This document shows positions 36,252 to 45,186 of a DNA stretch of 64,000 nt, one piece after another (position 1 is the first letter of the stretch; each line of letters opens with the position of its first letter). Origin of the DNA: Ponticoccus alexandrii (GTDB lineage Bacteria > Pseudomonadota > Alphaproteobacteria > Rhodobacterales > Rhodobacteraceae); contig NZ_CP047166.1 of NCBI RefSeq assembly GCF_016806125.1, forward strand, positions 2,294,001-2,358,000, in the 5' to 3' direction. Position numbers and translations under genes: made by a program. The notes under the pieces are model-generated. The model did not search any database. It was not told the DNA's origin and was given only the letters and a program-made list of their open reading frames with translations.

Positions 36252-37850
36252 TCACATCCGGAACACGCCAAAGCGCGTCTCCTCGATGGGCGCGTTCAGG
36301 GCGGCCCGCAGCGACAGCGCCAGAACCTCGCGGGTCTTGCGGGGATCGATGATGCCGTCGTCCCAGAGCCGCGCCGAGGCGTAAAGCGGGTGCGACTGGC
36401 GCTCGAACATCTCGACCGTGGGGCGCTTGAACTCGGCCTCTTCCTCGGCGGACCAGTCCTGTCCCGCCCGCTCCATCGCGTCTCGTTTCACCGTGGCCAG
36501 CACGCCCGCCGCCTGCGCGCCGCCCATGACCGAGATGCGGCTGTTCGGCCACGTCCAGAGGAAGCGCGGCTGGTAGGCCCGCCCCGCCATGCCGTAGTTG
36601 CCCGCCCCGAAGGAACCGCCGACCAGCAGCGTCACCTTGGGCACCGAGGTCGTGGCCACCGCCGTCACCATCTTGGCGCCGTGGCGCGCGATGCCCTCGT
36701 TCTCGTACTTCCGGCCCACCATGAAGCCGGTGATGTTCTGCAGGAAGACCAGCGGGATGCGCCGCTGCGAGCAGAGTTCCACGAAATGCGCGCCCTTGGC
36801 GGCGGCCTCGGAGAAGAGCACGCCGTTGTTGGCGACGATGCCGACATCCATGCCGCAGACCTTCGCGAAGCCGCAGACCAGCGTCTCGCCGAAGCGGGCC
36901 TTGAACTCGTCGAAGTAGGAGCCGTCCACCACCCGCGCGATCACCTCGCGGATGTCGTAGGGCGTGCGCAGGTCGGCAGGCACCACGCCCAGCATCTCGG
37001 CGGGGTCATAGGCCGGCGCTTCGCCCGCTGCGAGGGTCTGCGCGCCACCACCCCCCAGCGAGGCCACCGCCCGCCGCGCCAGTTCCAGCGCATGGGCGTC
37101 GTCCTCGGCGAGGTAGTCCGCCACGCCCGACAGCCGGGTGTGCACGTCGCCGCCGCCGAGGTCCTCGGCGCTGACGACTTCTCCGGTCGCGGCTTTCACC
37201 AGCGGCGGACCGGCGAGGAAGATGGTCCCCTGCTCCTTCACGATGATCGAGACGTCGGACATGGCGGGCACATAGGCGCCGCCTGCGGTGCAAGAGCCCA
37301 TGACCACGGCGATCTGCGCGATGCCGCGCGCCGACATCTGCGCCTGATTGTAGAAGATCCGGCCAAAGTGGTCGCGGTCGGGAAAGACCTCGTCCTGGTT
37401 CGGCAGGTTCGCCCCGCCCGAATCCACGAGGTAAACGCAGGGCAGATGGCATTCGGCGGCGATCTCCTGCGCGCGCAGGTGCTTCTTCACCGACATCGGG
37501 TAGTAGGTGCCGCCCTTCACCGTGGCGTCGTTGCAGACCACCATGACCTGCCGCCCGTGCACCAACCCCACGCCCGCGATCATCCCCGCCGCAGGCGCCG
37601 CGCCGTCATACATCCCATGCGCCGCCGTGGCCCCGATCTCGAGGAACGGAGAGCCCGGATCCAGCAGCCCGGCCACCCGCTCTCGCGGGAGCATCTTGCC
37701 GCGCGACACATGCCGCTCGCGCGAGCGCGCCCCGCCGCCCTCGGCAGCCGCCTCGGCGGCCTCGCGCACGATGCGCAGCGCCTCGAGATGCGCCGCCTCG
37801 TTGGCGCGAAAGCTCACGGACCCGGCCAGTGCCTGGGATGTCAGTTTCAT
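36252..37850 (-). CDS. liuB: Methylcrotonoyl-CoA carboxylase subunit beta (carboxyltransferase)
   Basis: The 532-aa carboxyltransferase has the two crotonase-like halves. Family segments include [60 protein letters not shown] and the acyl-CoA site [19 protein letters not shown]. It starts at ATG 37850 behind GGGAGGACGA, and that ATG overlaps the stop of the upstream secreted protein gene. Similarity to propionyl- or geranyl-CoA carboxylase subunits exists; the neighbours ivd and liuE support methylcrotonyl-CoA. Confidence 0.93.
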   Translation of the reverse strand: MKLTSQALAGSVSFRANEAAHLEALRIVREAAEAAAEGGGARSRERHVSRGKMLPRERVAGLLDPGSPFLEIGATAAHGMYDGAAPAAGMIAGVGLVHGRQVMVVCNDATVKGGTYYPMSVKKHLRAQEIAAECHLPCVYLVDSGGANLPNQDEVFPDRDHFGRIFYNQAQMSARGIAQIAVVMGSCTAGGAYVPAMSDVSIIVKEQGTIFLAGPPLVKAATGEVVSAEDLGGGDVHTRLSGVADYLAEDDAHALELARRAVASLGGGGAQTLAAGEAPAYDPAEMLGVVPADLRTPYDIREVIARVVDGSYFDEFKARFGETLVCGFAKVCGMDVGIVANNGVLFSEAAAKGAHFVELCSQRRIPLVFLQNITGFMVGRKYENEGIARHGAKMVTAVATTSVPKVTLLVGGSFGAGNYGMAGRAYQPRFLWTWPNSRISVMGGAQAAGVLATVKRDAMERAGQDWSAEEEAEFKRPTVEMFERQSHPLYASARLWDDGIIDPRKTREVLALSLRAALNAPIEETRFGVFRM

Positions 37851-38338
37851 TCGTCCTCCCGGCCTGCCACGGAGTCGAAGGCGCGGATCAACTCGCGCGT
37901 CTCGACCCATTGTTCGGCGACGTGGCGGTACAGGCACTCCGCCCCCTCGTCGCCCTTGGGGCAGCCCGGCCAGTCCGGTGCCGCCACAAGCGTCCGCCGC
38001 ATATGGCGGTATTCGTCCTGCGGCATGCCCAATTCGGCGGGCACCCGGCGCGGCAGCCCGTCGAGCAGCCCCGCCACGTCACGCGCCAGCGCCGCCCGCG
38101 TGCTGTCGAGGCAGAGCGTCAGGGGCCGCTCCAGCCGCCCGCCGATGGCGCAGGCGACATAGGCCGCCTCGGCGCAGCCGTAATCGGTCGTCACGCGGGC
38201 GGCCTCGCCCACCTCGGCCACGCAGGCCTGCACGGCCAGCAGCCCCGGAATTTCATCTACATCGTCCGACGCGGCCCAAGCCGCGCCTCCCGCAAAGCCC
38301 AAGGTCAGGCCCGCGACACACCCCCAGATCGTTCTCAT
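37847..38338 (-). CDS. Exported cysteine-rich protein upstream of liuB (163 aa)
   Basis: A signal peptide ([22 protein letters not shown]) is followed by about 140 residues with six cysteines ([35 protein letters not shown] and AECLYRH). Three disulfides are possible in the periplasm. The pattern is loosely like LprI/DUF1311-type small secreted proteins. It is coupled to liuB by ATGA. ATG 38338 is chosen; the longer open frame upstream is not used. Confidence 0.72.
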   Translation of the reverse strand: MRTIWGCVAGLTLGFAGGAAWAASDDVDEIPGLLAVQACVAEVGEAARVTTDYGCAEAAYVACAIGGRLERPLTLCLDSTRAALARDVAGLLDGLPRRVPAELGMPQDEYRHMRRTLVAAPDWPGCPKGDEGAECLYRHVAEQWVETRELIRAFDSVAGREDE

Positions 38339-38468
38339 CACATCCTCTCGCACAGGTTGGCAGCGCGCCGACCCGCGCCCAGCAGCAGGCGCCTTCGGAT
38401 CGGCAGGCGAAGCCTGCAACCTGCGGGAAAGCCACGCAATACCGGCATCGGACCCTGCGACCGCCTTT

Positions 38469-38493
38469 GCGCCAGTTTTTCGCGAATTGGCGC
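38469..38493. other. Hairpin between two exported-protein genes of the leucine cluster
   Basis: GCGCCAGTT and AATTGGCGC form a 9-bp stem with one G-U pair and a TTTCGCG loop. It lies 27 bases downstream of the 201-aa gene on the minus strand, without a clear U-run. It may mark a processing site. Confidence 0.35.
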
Positions 38494-38519
38494 GATTTCC
38501 TGTGGATAACCGCATGGCG

Positions 38520-39125
38520 TCAGCTTTCGTCCTCGCGCGCCCGGGGCCGGACCGGGGGCGCGGGCCGCGCCCAGCCCGCCTCTGTCGCGGTTTCGGCCAC
38601 GCCCAGAAAGCGGGCGAGTTGCCACGCCAGAACGGCGGTCGAGAGGCGGTTGTTGGCCTCCCATGCCTCGCACCACGTGTGCATCGCGGGGGCCGCGCCG
38701 TCGCAGTCGGGACCGGCAGAGGTGCCCTCGGCCAGCGCATAGACCTGCGGATAAAGCGCGCGCTCGAAGGGGCCGCCCGCGTCGACCTCGGACGGATCGG
38801 GCAGCGATGCGCGGACCTTGGCCGCCAGTTCCAGCTCTTCTCCGGCGAGGCGCAACTGGCAGGCCTGCACCTCCTCCGGCACCTCCAGCCGGTCGCAGAG
38901 CACGATGCCCACGGAGCCGCAGTAGCCGGTGCCGCGTTCGTCACCGATCTCGAACTCCTGCTCGTCGGGCAACTCGCGCAGGCGCTTGAGCGCGCGCTCG
39001 TAGCGCTCTGCCTCCATGTCCATGCAGGTGGCAAAATCCGGCAGCGGCTCGCGCGCCTCTTCCTGCTCCTGCGCGTGGCAGGGACACAGCCCGAGGCCCG
39101 CGATCACGGCAAGCGCGCGGATCAT
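38520..39125 (-). CDS. Exported cysteine-rich protein downstream of the acyl-CoA synthetase (201 aa)
   Basis: ATG 39125 overlaps the stop of the synthetase gene as ATGA. The signal peptide MIRALAVIAGLGLCPCHAQ precedes a mature part with six cysteines (ATCMDME, GYCGSVGIVLCDRL, QACQLRL, PDCDGA and TWCEAWEANNRL). The segment with WEANNRLSTAVLAWQLARFL resembles LprI-type domains. It is probably periplasmic and disulfide bonded. No precise family was assigned. Confidence 0.72.
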   Translation of the reverse strand: MIRALAVIAGLGLCPCHAQEQEEAREPLPDFATCMDMEAERYERALKRLRELPDEQEFEIGDERGTGYCGSVGIVLCDRLEVPEEVQACQLRLAGEELELAAKVRASLPDPSEVDAGGPFERALYPQVYALAEGTSAGPDCDGAAPAMHTWCEAWEANNRLSTAVLAWQLARFLGVAETATEAGWARPAPPVRPRAREDES

Positions 39126-40672
39126 GCCGCCACCTCCGACGCCGCGCGGGCTTTCAGGTCCTTGCGGATCACCTTGCCGGTGACGGTCATGGGCAGGGCC
39201 TCGACGAAGGCGATTTCCCTTGGATAGGAATAACTTGCGAGGCGCTCCTTCACCCATTGCATCAGGTGTTCGGCCTCTGCCGACTGTCCGGGTTTCAGCA
39301 CCACATAGGCCTTCACGATCTCGGTGCGCAGGGCGCAGGGCTTGCCCACGACCCCCACCGTGGCCACCGCCGGATGGGTCATCAGGCAATCCTCGATCTC
39401 TGCGGGACCGATGCGGTAGCCCGCGCTGGTGATCACTTCGTCCTCGCGGCCCACGAAGCGCAGAAAGCCGTCGTCGGCCACGCCCCGGTCGCCCATCAGC
39501 ATCCAGTCGCCGCGGAACTTCTCTGCCGTGGCCTCGGGGCGGTTCCAGTAGCCAAGGAACATCGAGGCGGCCCCGCGCCGGACGGCGATGTCGCCCTCTT
39601 CGGCGGTCGGCTGCCCCTGCGCGTCGATCACCGCCACGTCGAAGCCGGGCACCACGCGCCCGATCGCCCCGGGCCGCGCCGGAAACAGCGCCCCGCAGGA
39701 CGAAGCGACCATGTTGCACTCGGTCTGGCCGTAGAATTCGTTGATCTCGACGCCAAATGCCTGCCGTCCCCAGGCCAGCATCTCGGCCCCCAGCGGCTCG
39801 CCGCCCGAAGCGACGGAGCGCAGGCCCGGCAGCGCGGCATCCGCCGCTTTCAACATCCGCAGCGCGGTGGGCGGGAAGAAGACGTTGCGCACCCCCGCCA
39901 CGGCCACGATGCGCTGGCACGAGGCCACGTCGAAGCGCGGCATCCGCGCGGCGACCACCGGCACGCCCAGCGCCAGCCCCGGCATCAGCACGTCGAAGAG
40001 CCCGCCGATCCACGCCCAGTCGGCGGGCGTCCAGAGCACGTCACCGGGCTGGCCGAGGAAATCGTGGCTGACCGCGACGCCCGGCAGGTGGCCGGTCAGC
40101 ACCCGGTGGCCGTGCAGCGCGCCCTTGGGCGTGCCGGTGGTGCCCGAGGTATAGATCAGCACGGCGGGGTCCTCGGGGCCGGTCGGCTCCTGCCAGTCGG
40201 GCCTCGCGTCGGTCAGCAGGTCCGCCCCGGTCAGCGCAGTGACACCGAGGCCGTCGAGCATGGCGGCGCCTTCGTCGTCCGTCACCACCACGCCCGCCCC
40301 GCTGTCCCCCACGCGCGAGGCCAGCGCGTCGTGCCGGAACAGCTTGAACAGCGGCACAGAGACCGCCCCCATGCGCCAGATCGCCAGATGCGCGGCGGCG
40401 CAAAGCGGCGATTGCGACAGCAGCACGCCCACCCGGTCGCCCCGCGCCACACCGCATGCGCGCAAGGTGCGCTGCACTTGCCGGGACAGGTCGCGGAGCG
40501 CGCCATAGCTCCAGTCGCGGCGCGTGCCGTCGCTCAGGTCGATGATGGCAAGCCGGTCCGGCGTCTCGTCCGCCCGGGCATCGCAGGCCTGCACGGCAAG
40601 GTTCAGCCGGTCGGGGATCTCCCACCCGAAGCCTTGGCGCAGCGCCTCGTATGAACCCGGGTTTTGCAGCAT
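39122..40672 (-). CDS. AMP-binding acyl-CoA synthetase
   Basis: The 516-aa ANL-superfamily enzyme activates a carboxylic acid as acyl-AMP and transfers it to CoA. Motifs: P-loop YTSGTTGTPKGA, NEFYGQTE (motif A5), GDRGVADDGFLRFVGREDEVI, and the C-terminal catalytic lysine in PMTVTGKVIRKDL. ATG 40672 shares its A with the upstream stop (TGATG). In this cluster it could activate branched- or short-chain acids such as isovalerate, acetoacetate or medium-chain acids; the substrate is inferred only from context. Confidence 0.88.
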   Translation of the reverse strand: MLQNPGSYEALRQGFGWEIPDRLNLAVQACDARADETPDRLAIIDLSDGTRRDWSYGALRDLSRQVQRTLRACGVARGDRVGVLLSQSPLCAAAHLAIWRMGAVSVPLFKLFRHDALASRVGDSGAGVVVTDDEGAAMLDGLGVTALTGADLLTDARPDWQEPTGPEDPAVLIYTSGTTGTPKGALHGHRVLTGHLPGVAVSHDFLGQPGDVLWTPADWAWIGGLFDVLMPGLALGVPVVAARMPRFDVASCQRIVAVAGVRNVFFPPTALRMLKAADAALPGLRSVASGGEPLGAEMLAWGRQAFGVEINEFYGQTECNMVASSCGALFPARPGAIGRVVPGFDVAVIDAQGQPTAEEGDIAVRRGAASMFLGYWNRPEATAEKFRGDWMLMGDRGVADDGFLRFVGREDEVITSAGYRIGPAEIEDCLMTHPAVATVGVVGKPCALRTEIVKAYVVLKPGQSAEAEHLMQWVKERLASYSYPREIAFVEALPMTVTGKVIRKDLKARAASEVAA

Positions 40673-41148
40673 CAGTATTCCTGCGTTGCGCTTTCGAGGA
40701 ACAGCGCCTGCCGCGCGGTCAGGGTCATCAGGCATTCCAGCGAGGCGGGCCCGCCCCCGGTGCCGCCGCCCCACTGGCTGCGGACATAGTCGCACTGCCC
40801 GTCGCGGTAGGGAATCCAGAGCCGCTGCATCGCCTGAAGGGCCTCTGCCTGCGAGGGGGCAAAGTCCATCTTGTCTTCGTCCATGGACTTCGCCTGTTCC
40901 ATCGCCGCTCCGTAGGCGGCGTTCAGGCGGTCGTCCCAGTACTGCCATTCGGCATCCAGACAGCCGCCCATCCCGGCGGTGGATTCGCCGCCGACGATGT
41001 CGGTCATGCACTGGTTGGCCGATAGGCCGATGCAATCCTCGGCATAGCCTTCCTCTGCGAAACAGGCCTCGGTCGCCTGCGGCGAGAAGACCAGCCCGTC
41101 CTGCGCGAAGGCCGCGCCGGGCAAGAGCATCAGAGCCAACCATTTCAT
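40672..41148 (-). CDS. LprI-family (DUF1311) exported protein (158 aa)
   Basis: A 16-residue signal peptide (MKWLALMLLPGAAFAQ) precedes a mature domain with six cysteines. The LprI/DUF1311 signature is clear: GGCLDAEWQYWDDRLNAAYG, then RLWIPYRDGQCDYV and ECLMTLTARQALFLE. Members are periplasmic, and some inhibit lysozyme. Here it is coupled at both ends (ATGA with the upstream 104-aa frame, TGATG with the synthetase), so it belongs to the leucine operon. A lysozyme-related role is unproven. Confidence 0.85.
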   Translation of the reverse strand: MKWLALMLLPGAAFAQDGLVFSPQATEACFAEEGYAEDCIGLSANQCMTDIVGGESTAGMGGCLDAEWQYWDDRLNAAYGAAMEQAKSMDEDKMDFAPSQAEALQAMQRLWIPYRDGQCDYVRSQWGGGTGGGPASLECLMTLTARQALFLESATQEY

Positions 41149-41459
41149 GTCTTCGGTCCTTCCATGATGTCGCGCCCGTCCGGGCCTGTCATGCGCTTTA
41201 GCCAGCCGAAGCGGCTGACCTGGTATTCGGTCACCGACCCGCGTCCGCAGCGGATCACCAGCCATGCGGCGTCGCCGGGTTCCGCCGTGCAGTCCGAGGG
41301 CCGCGCCCCCGGCCCGGCCTCTGCCACGTAGCGCGCGGCATAGGCGGCGATCACGTCGCCCTCTGTCATCGTCACGAAGGCGCGCCCCTCGCGCCAGCCC
41401 AGCACGGCCGTCAGCCCCAGAAGCCCCCAGACGGGCGACCAGACCAGCCAGCGCGGCAT
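41145..41459 (-). CDS. Small membrane-anchored protein (104 aa)
   Basis: ATG 41459 lies one base after the stop of a 47-aa frame. Residues 4-22 form one hydrophobic anchor (WLVWSPVWGLLGLTAVLGW). The rest contains AAYAARYVAEAG and two cysteines (SDCTAEPG and IRCGRGSVTE), which fits one periplasmic disulfide. The stop overlaps the LprI-like gene as ATGA. No family was recognised, but the cysteine pair and coupling match the other small proteins here. Confidence 0.65.
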   Translation of the reverse strand: MPRWLVWSPVWGLLGLTAVLGWREGRAFVTMTEGDVIAAYAARYVAEAGPGARPSDCTAEPGDAAWLVIRCGRGSVTEYQVSRFGWLKRMTGPDGRDIMEGPKT

Positions 41460-41460
41460 C

Positions 41461-41604
41461 TCAGGGCCAGCCCCCGCGGCCCTGAGGCAACGCCCGGAGC
41501 CGCTGCCAGCGCGTCGCCATCCTGGCGCGATCCGGGCAAAGGCACGCAATCCTGGCAGCGGCGGGTCCACCCGCAAGCGCAAAGAGCAGTGCCAGCCGCT
41601 TCAT
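41461..41604 (-). CDS. Very small ORF coupled to ivd (47 aa)
   Basis: ATG 41604 overlaps the ivd stop as ATGA. The product has a signal-like start ([17 protein letters not shown]) followed by [28 protein letters not shown]. Two cysteines sit close together. The stop lies one base before the ATG of the 104-aa gene. It could be a real small exported peptide or merely a coupling frame that carries ribosomes from ivd to the next gene. Confidence 0.45.
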   Translation of the reverse strand: MKRLALLFALAGGPAAARIACLCPDRARMATRWQRLRALPQGRGGWP

Positions 41605-42764
41605 CCCATGGCCCCCATCAGTTCGCGGCCCACCAGCATGCGGCGGATCTCCGAGGTCCCTGCCCCGATCTCCATCAGCTTGGCGTCGCGGAAAATTCGC
41701 GCCACCGGCGCGTCGTTCAGGAAGCCCGCGCCGCCCATGGCCTGCACCGCCTGATGCGCCTGCTTCATCGCCTCTTCCGAGGCATACAGGCAGCAAGCCG
41801 CCGCATCCTGCCGGGTCACGGTGCCCCGGTCGCAGGCACGCGCCACCTCGTAGACATAGGCGCGGGCGGAATTCATCGCGGTGTACATGTCGGCGATCTT
41901 TCCCTGCATGAGCTGGAAGTTCCCGATGCTCTGACCGAACTGCTTTCTCTCGACCATATAGGGCATGATCTCGTCGAGACAGGCCGCCATGATGCCGAGG
42001 CCGATTCCCGCCAGCACCACGCGCTCGTAATCCAGCCCCGACATCAGGACGCGCACGCCCTTGCCCTCTTCGCCGAGGATGTTCTCGAAGGGCACCTCGA
42101 CATCCTCGAAGATCAGTTCGGCGGTGTTGGACCCGCGCATCCCCAGCTTGTCGAAGTGCGGCGAGGTCGAGAAGCCCGCCATCTCCTTCTTGATCAGGAA
42201 GGCGGTGATGCCCTTGGCCCCCGCCTCCGGGTCGGTCTTGGCATAAACCACCAGCGTATCGGCGTCGGGGCCGTTGGTGATCCAGTACTTGTTGCCGTTC
42301 AGCACGAAACGGTCGTTGTGCTTCTCCGCCTTCAGCTTCATCGAGACCACGTCGGACCCCGCGCCCGGTTCGGACATGGCCAGCGCGCCCACATGCTCAC
42401 CCGAGATCAGGCGCGGCAGGTACTTGGCGCGCTGTGCGTCACTGCCGTTCAGGCGGATCTGGTTGACGCAGAGGTTGGAATGCGCGCCGTAGGACAGCGA
42501 GACAGAGGCCGAGGCCCGCGCCACCTCTTCCACCGCGACGGTATGGGCGAGATAGCCAAGTCCCGCGCCGCCGTACTCCTCGGGTACCGTGACGCCCAGC
42601 AGACCGAGCGATCCCATCTCCTGCCACAACTCGGGCGGAAAGACGTTGTCGCGGTCGATGTCGGCTGCCATCGGCTTCACCCGCTCCTGCGCCCACTTGT
42701 GGACCATCTCGCGAAGCGCGTTCACGTCTTCGCCAAGGTCGAACTCCATGCTGGCCAGAAACAT
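41601..42764 (-). CDS. ivd: Isovaleryl-CoA dehydrogenase
   Basis: This FAD enzyme oxidises isovaleryl-CoA to 3-methylcrotonyl-CoA. The 387-aa protein has the acyl-CoA dehydrogenase signatures [14 protein letters not shown] and [11 protein letters not shown]. In [15 protein letters not shown] the glutamate occupies the position of the isovaleryl-CoA dehydrogenase catalytic base, which separates it from other family members. ATG 42764 follows GGGAGGGCGCG; the open frame extends 33 codons across the operator and promoter and is not used. It is the first gene of the leucine operon. Confidence 0.93.
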   Translation of the reverse strand: MFLASMEFDLGEDVNALREMVHKWAQERVKPMAADIDRDNVFPPELWQEMGSLGLLGVTVPEEYGGAGLGYLAHTVAVEEVARASASVSLSYGAHSNLCVNQIRLNGSDAQRAKYLPRLISGEHVGALAMSEPGAGSDVVSMKLKAEKHNDRFVLNGNKYWITNGPDADTLVVYAKTDPEAGAKGITAFLIKKEMAGFSTSPHFDKLGMRGSNTAELIFEDVEVPFENILGEEGKGVRVLMSGLDYERVVLAGIGLGIMAACLDEIMPYMVERKQFGQSIGNFQLMQGKIADMYTAMNSARAYVYEVARACDRGTVTRQDAAACCLYASEEAMKQAHQAVQAMGGAGFLNDAPVARIFRDAKLMEIGAGTSEIRRMLVGRELMGAMG

Positions 42765-42784
42765 CGCGCCCTCCCCGCGCTTAT

Positions 42785-42826
42785 TGAACACTCGTTCATT
42801 TATGCACGCCGCGCGGCTTTCGTCAA
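42785..42826 (-). promoter_or_regulatory. ivd promoter with a palindromic operator at its start
   Basis: On the minus strand TTGACG (42826-42821), a 16-base spacer and CATAAA (42804-42799) form a promoter. Immediately after it lies the perfect inverted repeat TGAAC-N4-GTTCA (42798-42785), covering the predicted transcription start. A repressor, perhaps of the TetR type, could block transcription there. No regulator gene is visible next to it. Confidence 0.55.
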
Positions 42827-43010
42827 TCGCCGGGTCACTTGGACCGATGGTGCATCCGCGCAACAGGTCGGCGCAAGCCCGCAGAACGCGGGACGGAAAG
42901 ACTTACTTTTCTTGTCGGATTTAGAGACACTCCCACATCCCTAAGAGACTGCGCCCCACCCACACGGCAGGCCCCGCAGGCATCATCTATGCCAGACAGG
43001 ACCAACCGAT

Positions 43011-45056
43011 ATGCGCAAACTCGCCCTTTTGCTGGGCTCAACCATGATCGCCGGCAGCGCCGCGGCACAGGACGGAATGAACCTGGGCACGCTCCTCCTT
43101 GAAACCGTCTTCCGCGATTCCCGCCCGATGACAGAGGCCCCGGTCGCCGCGACCGCGCTGGATGCCGAAGACCTCGCCCGCGTGCAGGCCACCGATTTCG
43201 AATCGCTGATCGGCGACATTCCCGGCGTGAACATCTTCGGCGGCCCGCGCGGGATGTCGCAGACCCCGTCGATCCGGGGCTTCGACGACGACCAGATCGT
43301 GCTGCGGCTGGACGGCGGGCGGCTGAACTTCGGACAGGCGCACCGCGGGCGCTTCTTCATCGATCCCGAACTGGTGCAGCGGGTCGAAGTGATCCGCGGC
43401 GGCGGCTCTACCCTTTACGGCTCTGGCGCCCTTGGCGGTGTCATCTCGATCGAGACCCGCGACGCGGGCGACCTGCTGAAAGACGGCCAGACAGTCGGCG
43501 GGCGCAGCTCGCTCAGCTATTCGTCGAACGGCGAGACCATCGGGCGCAGCCTGGCCGCCTACGGCGACTGGGGCGCCTTCGACGCCATGCTGTTCCTTGC
43601 CGATCGCCGGATGGGCGACGACCTGACGGACGGTGACGGCAATGCCATCGGGCGCTCTGCCGTCGACCTGCAAAACGGGCTGGTGAAGCTGGGCTTCGAG
43701 CCGAACGCCGACCAGCGCTTCAAACTGAGCTATTCCAAATACACCGACGACGGCGTTCTGCCACCCAATGCCGCCAGTGCCTCTGACCCGCTGACGGATG
43801 TCAACCGCGAGGCCGACCACGGCGCCCTGCGCCTCAGCTGGGACTTCAACCCGGGCAATTCCGAACTGCTGGACCTGTCGGTCCTGCTGTATTCGAACAC
43901 GCTGGAAATCACCGAAGAACAGGTCAGCGGCGGGCGTCTGGATACCACCAAATACACCACCACCGGCGTCGAGGTGGTGAACCGCTCGCAGTTCGAGCTG
44001 GGTGTGCCGGTCGAGCTGGTCTACGGCTTCGAGGCCTTCCGCGACGAGCAGGAGGGCGACCGGGACGGCACCGTGCGCTCGACCTACCCCAATGCCAGCG
44101 CGGAAACACTGGGTGTCTTCGCCGAGGCGACGCTGGGGCTGAGCGACCGGATGGACCTGATCCTTGGCCTGCGCCACGACCGCTACCACCGCGACCCGGA
44201 CGACAGCGCGCTCGACACCGTAGACCGCAGCTTTACCTCGCCGCGCATCGGGTTCAGCTATCGACCCAGCGAGAACTGGCAGGTCTTCGGCAATGTCTCG
44301 CGGTCCTTCCGCGCGCCCTCGCTGTCCGAGATCTACAACGACGGCGTGCATTTCGCCTTCACCACGCCCTTCGGGCCCGGCACCACGGGTTCTTTCGTGA
44401 ACCGCTTCGTGCCGAACCCCGACCTGAAGCCCGAAACCTCGACGCAGGTCGAACTGGGCACGCGCTACGCCGGCACGGATGTCTTCCGCGCGGGCGACCG
44501 GCTGGGCTTCAGCGCCAATATCTACAACGCCAGCGTGAAGGACTACGTCGATCAGGTGGTGGGAGATTTCAGCACCGTGTCGCCGGTCTTCGTGCCGCCG
44601 GGCACGCTGCTGTTCACCGACTACACGACCACGACGAACACCGACGCCCGGCTGTGGGGGCTTGAGGCCGAACTGGATTACGACGCGCAGGACTGGTTCG
44701 TGAAGGCCGGGCTGACCGTCAACCGGGGCGAGCGCGACGGCGGCGGGAACCTCGGGTCCATCCCGCAGGACCGGCTGACGGCGACCGTGGGCCTGCGGCC
44801 ATGGGCAGACTGGGAGATGGGCGTGAAGGGCACCTTCGCCGCCGAACAGACCCGCCTGCCCGAGGGCGCCACCGGCGGCGATGCCTGGCAGACGGCGGAC
44901 CTGTTCGCCACATGGCAGCCTGGCCGGGGCGCGCTGGAGGGGGCAACCGTGCGCCTGGGAGTCGATAATGTCTTCGACACGGAGTACACGATCTACCCCA
45001 ACGCCCTGCCCCAGCCGGGCCGGACCTTCAAGATCAGCACAAGCTTCACCTTCTGA
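43011..45056 (+). CDS. TonB-dependent outer-membrane receptor, heme-receptor type
   Basis: The 681-aa protein has a signal peptide (cleavage after AAAQ), a plug domain at about 35-150 (DFESLIGDIPGVNIFGGPRG, VEVIRGGGSTLYGSGALGG) and a 22-strand barrel ending in a C-terminal Phe (STSFTF). The region with SFRAPSLSEIYNDG and VPNPDLKPETS matches the FRAP and NPNL boxes of heme/hemoglobin receptors, with a histidine between them (GVHFAF). Uptake of heme is therefore likely. No TonB box consensus, Fur or Irr site was clear. ATG 43011 follows AGGACCAACCGAT. Confidence 0.88.
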   Translation: MRKLALLLGSTMIAGSAAAQDGMNLGTLLLETVFRDSRPMTEAPVAATALDAEDLARVQATDFESLIGDIPGVNIFGGPRGMSQTPSIRGFDDDQIVLRLDGGRLNFGQAHRGRFFIDPELVQRVEVIRGGGSTLYGSGALGGVISIETRDAGDLLKDGQTVGGRSSLSYSSNGETIGRSLAAYGDWGAFDAMLFLADRRMGDDLTDGDGNAIGRSAVDLQNGLVKLGFEPNADQRFKLSYSKYTDDGVLPPNAASASDPLTDVNREADHGALRLSWDFNPGNSELLDLSVLLYSNTLEITEEQVSGGRLDTTKYTTTGVEVVNRSQFELGVPVELVYGFEAFRDEQEGDRDGTVRSTYPNASAETLGVFAEATLGLSDRMDLILGLRHDRYHRDPDDSALDTVDRSFTSPRIGFSYRPSENWQVFGNVSRSFRAPSLSEIYNDGVHFAFTTPFGPGTTGSFVNRFVPNPDLKPETSTQVELGTRYAGTDVFRAGDRLGFSANIYNASVKDYVDQVVGDFSTVSPVFVPPGTLLFTDYTTTTNTDARLWGLEAELDYDAQDWFVKAGLTVNRGERDGGGNLGSIPQDRLTATVGLRPWADWEMGVKGTFAAEQTRLPEGATGGDAWQTADLFATWQPGRGALEGATVRLGVDNVFDTEYTIYPNALPQPGRTFKISTSFTF

Positions 45057-45065
45057 GGCCCCGCG

Positions 45066-45120
45066 CCGGGCCGGTTCCCTCCGGCCCGGTCCTCTGGCAG
45101 CGTTTGCGCGCTGCCAGAGG
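45066..45120. other. Two strong hairpins after the heme receptor gene
   Basis: The first hairpin at 45066-45089 has CCGGGCCG-type arms. The second at 45091-45120 has a perfect 12-bp stem CCTCTGGCAGCG/CGCTGCCAGAGG. Neither is followed by a U-run. They could reduce read-through into the downstream gene or protect the receptor mRNA end. Confidence 0.5.
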
Positions 45121-45186
45121 CACGCCGGAACCCGGTCCGGCCCCCGCGTGTTTCTTCTGCAACGACACAGATTGCAGGAGATCACC

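Noticed and set aside
35835-38162. A 775-codon plus-strand open frame opposite liuB and the start of liuD
   Set aside because: Antisense shadow of liuB, crossing the 27-bp inverted repeat; no domain recognised.
42838-43010. Cobalamin riboswitch, Fur or Irr box upstream of the TonB receptor
   Set aside because: The upstream space is too short for a cobalamin riboswitch and no conserved core was found. Only a loose TTAG...CTAA pair is present, which does not match an iron-regulator box.
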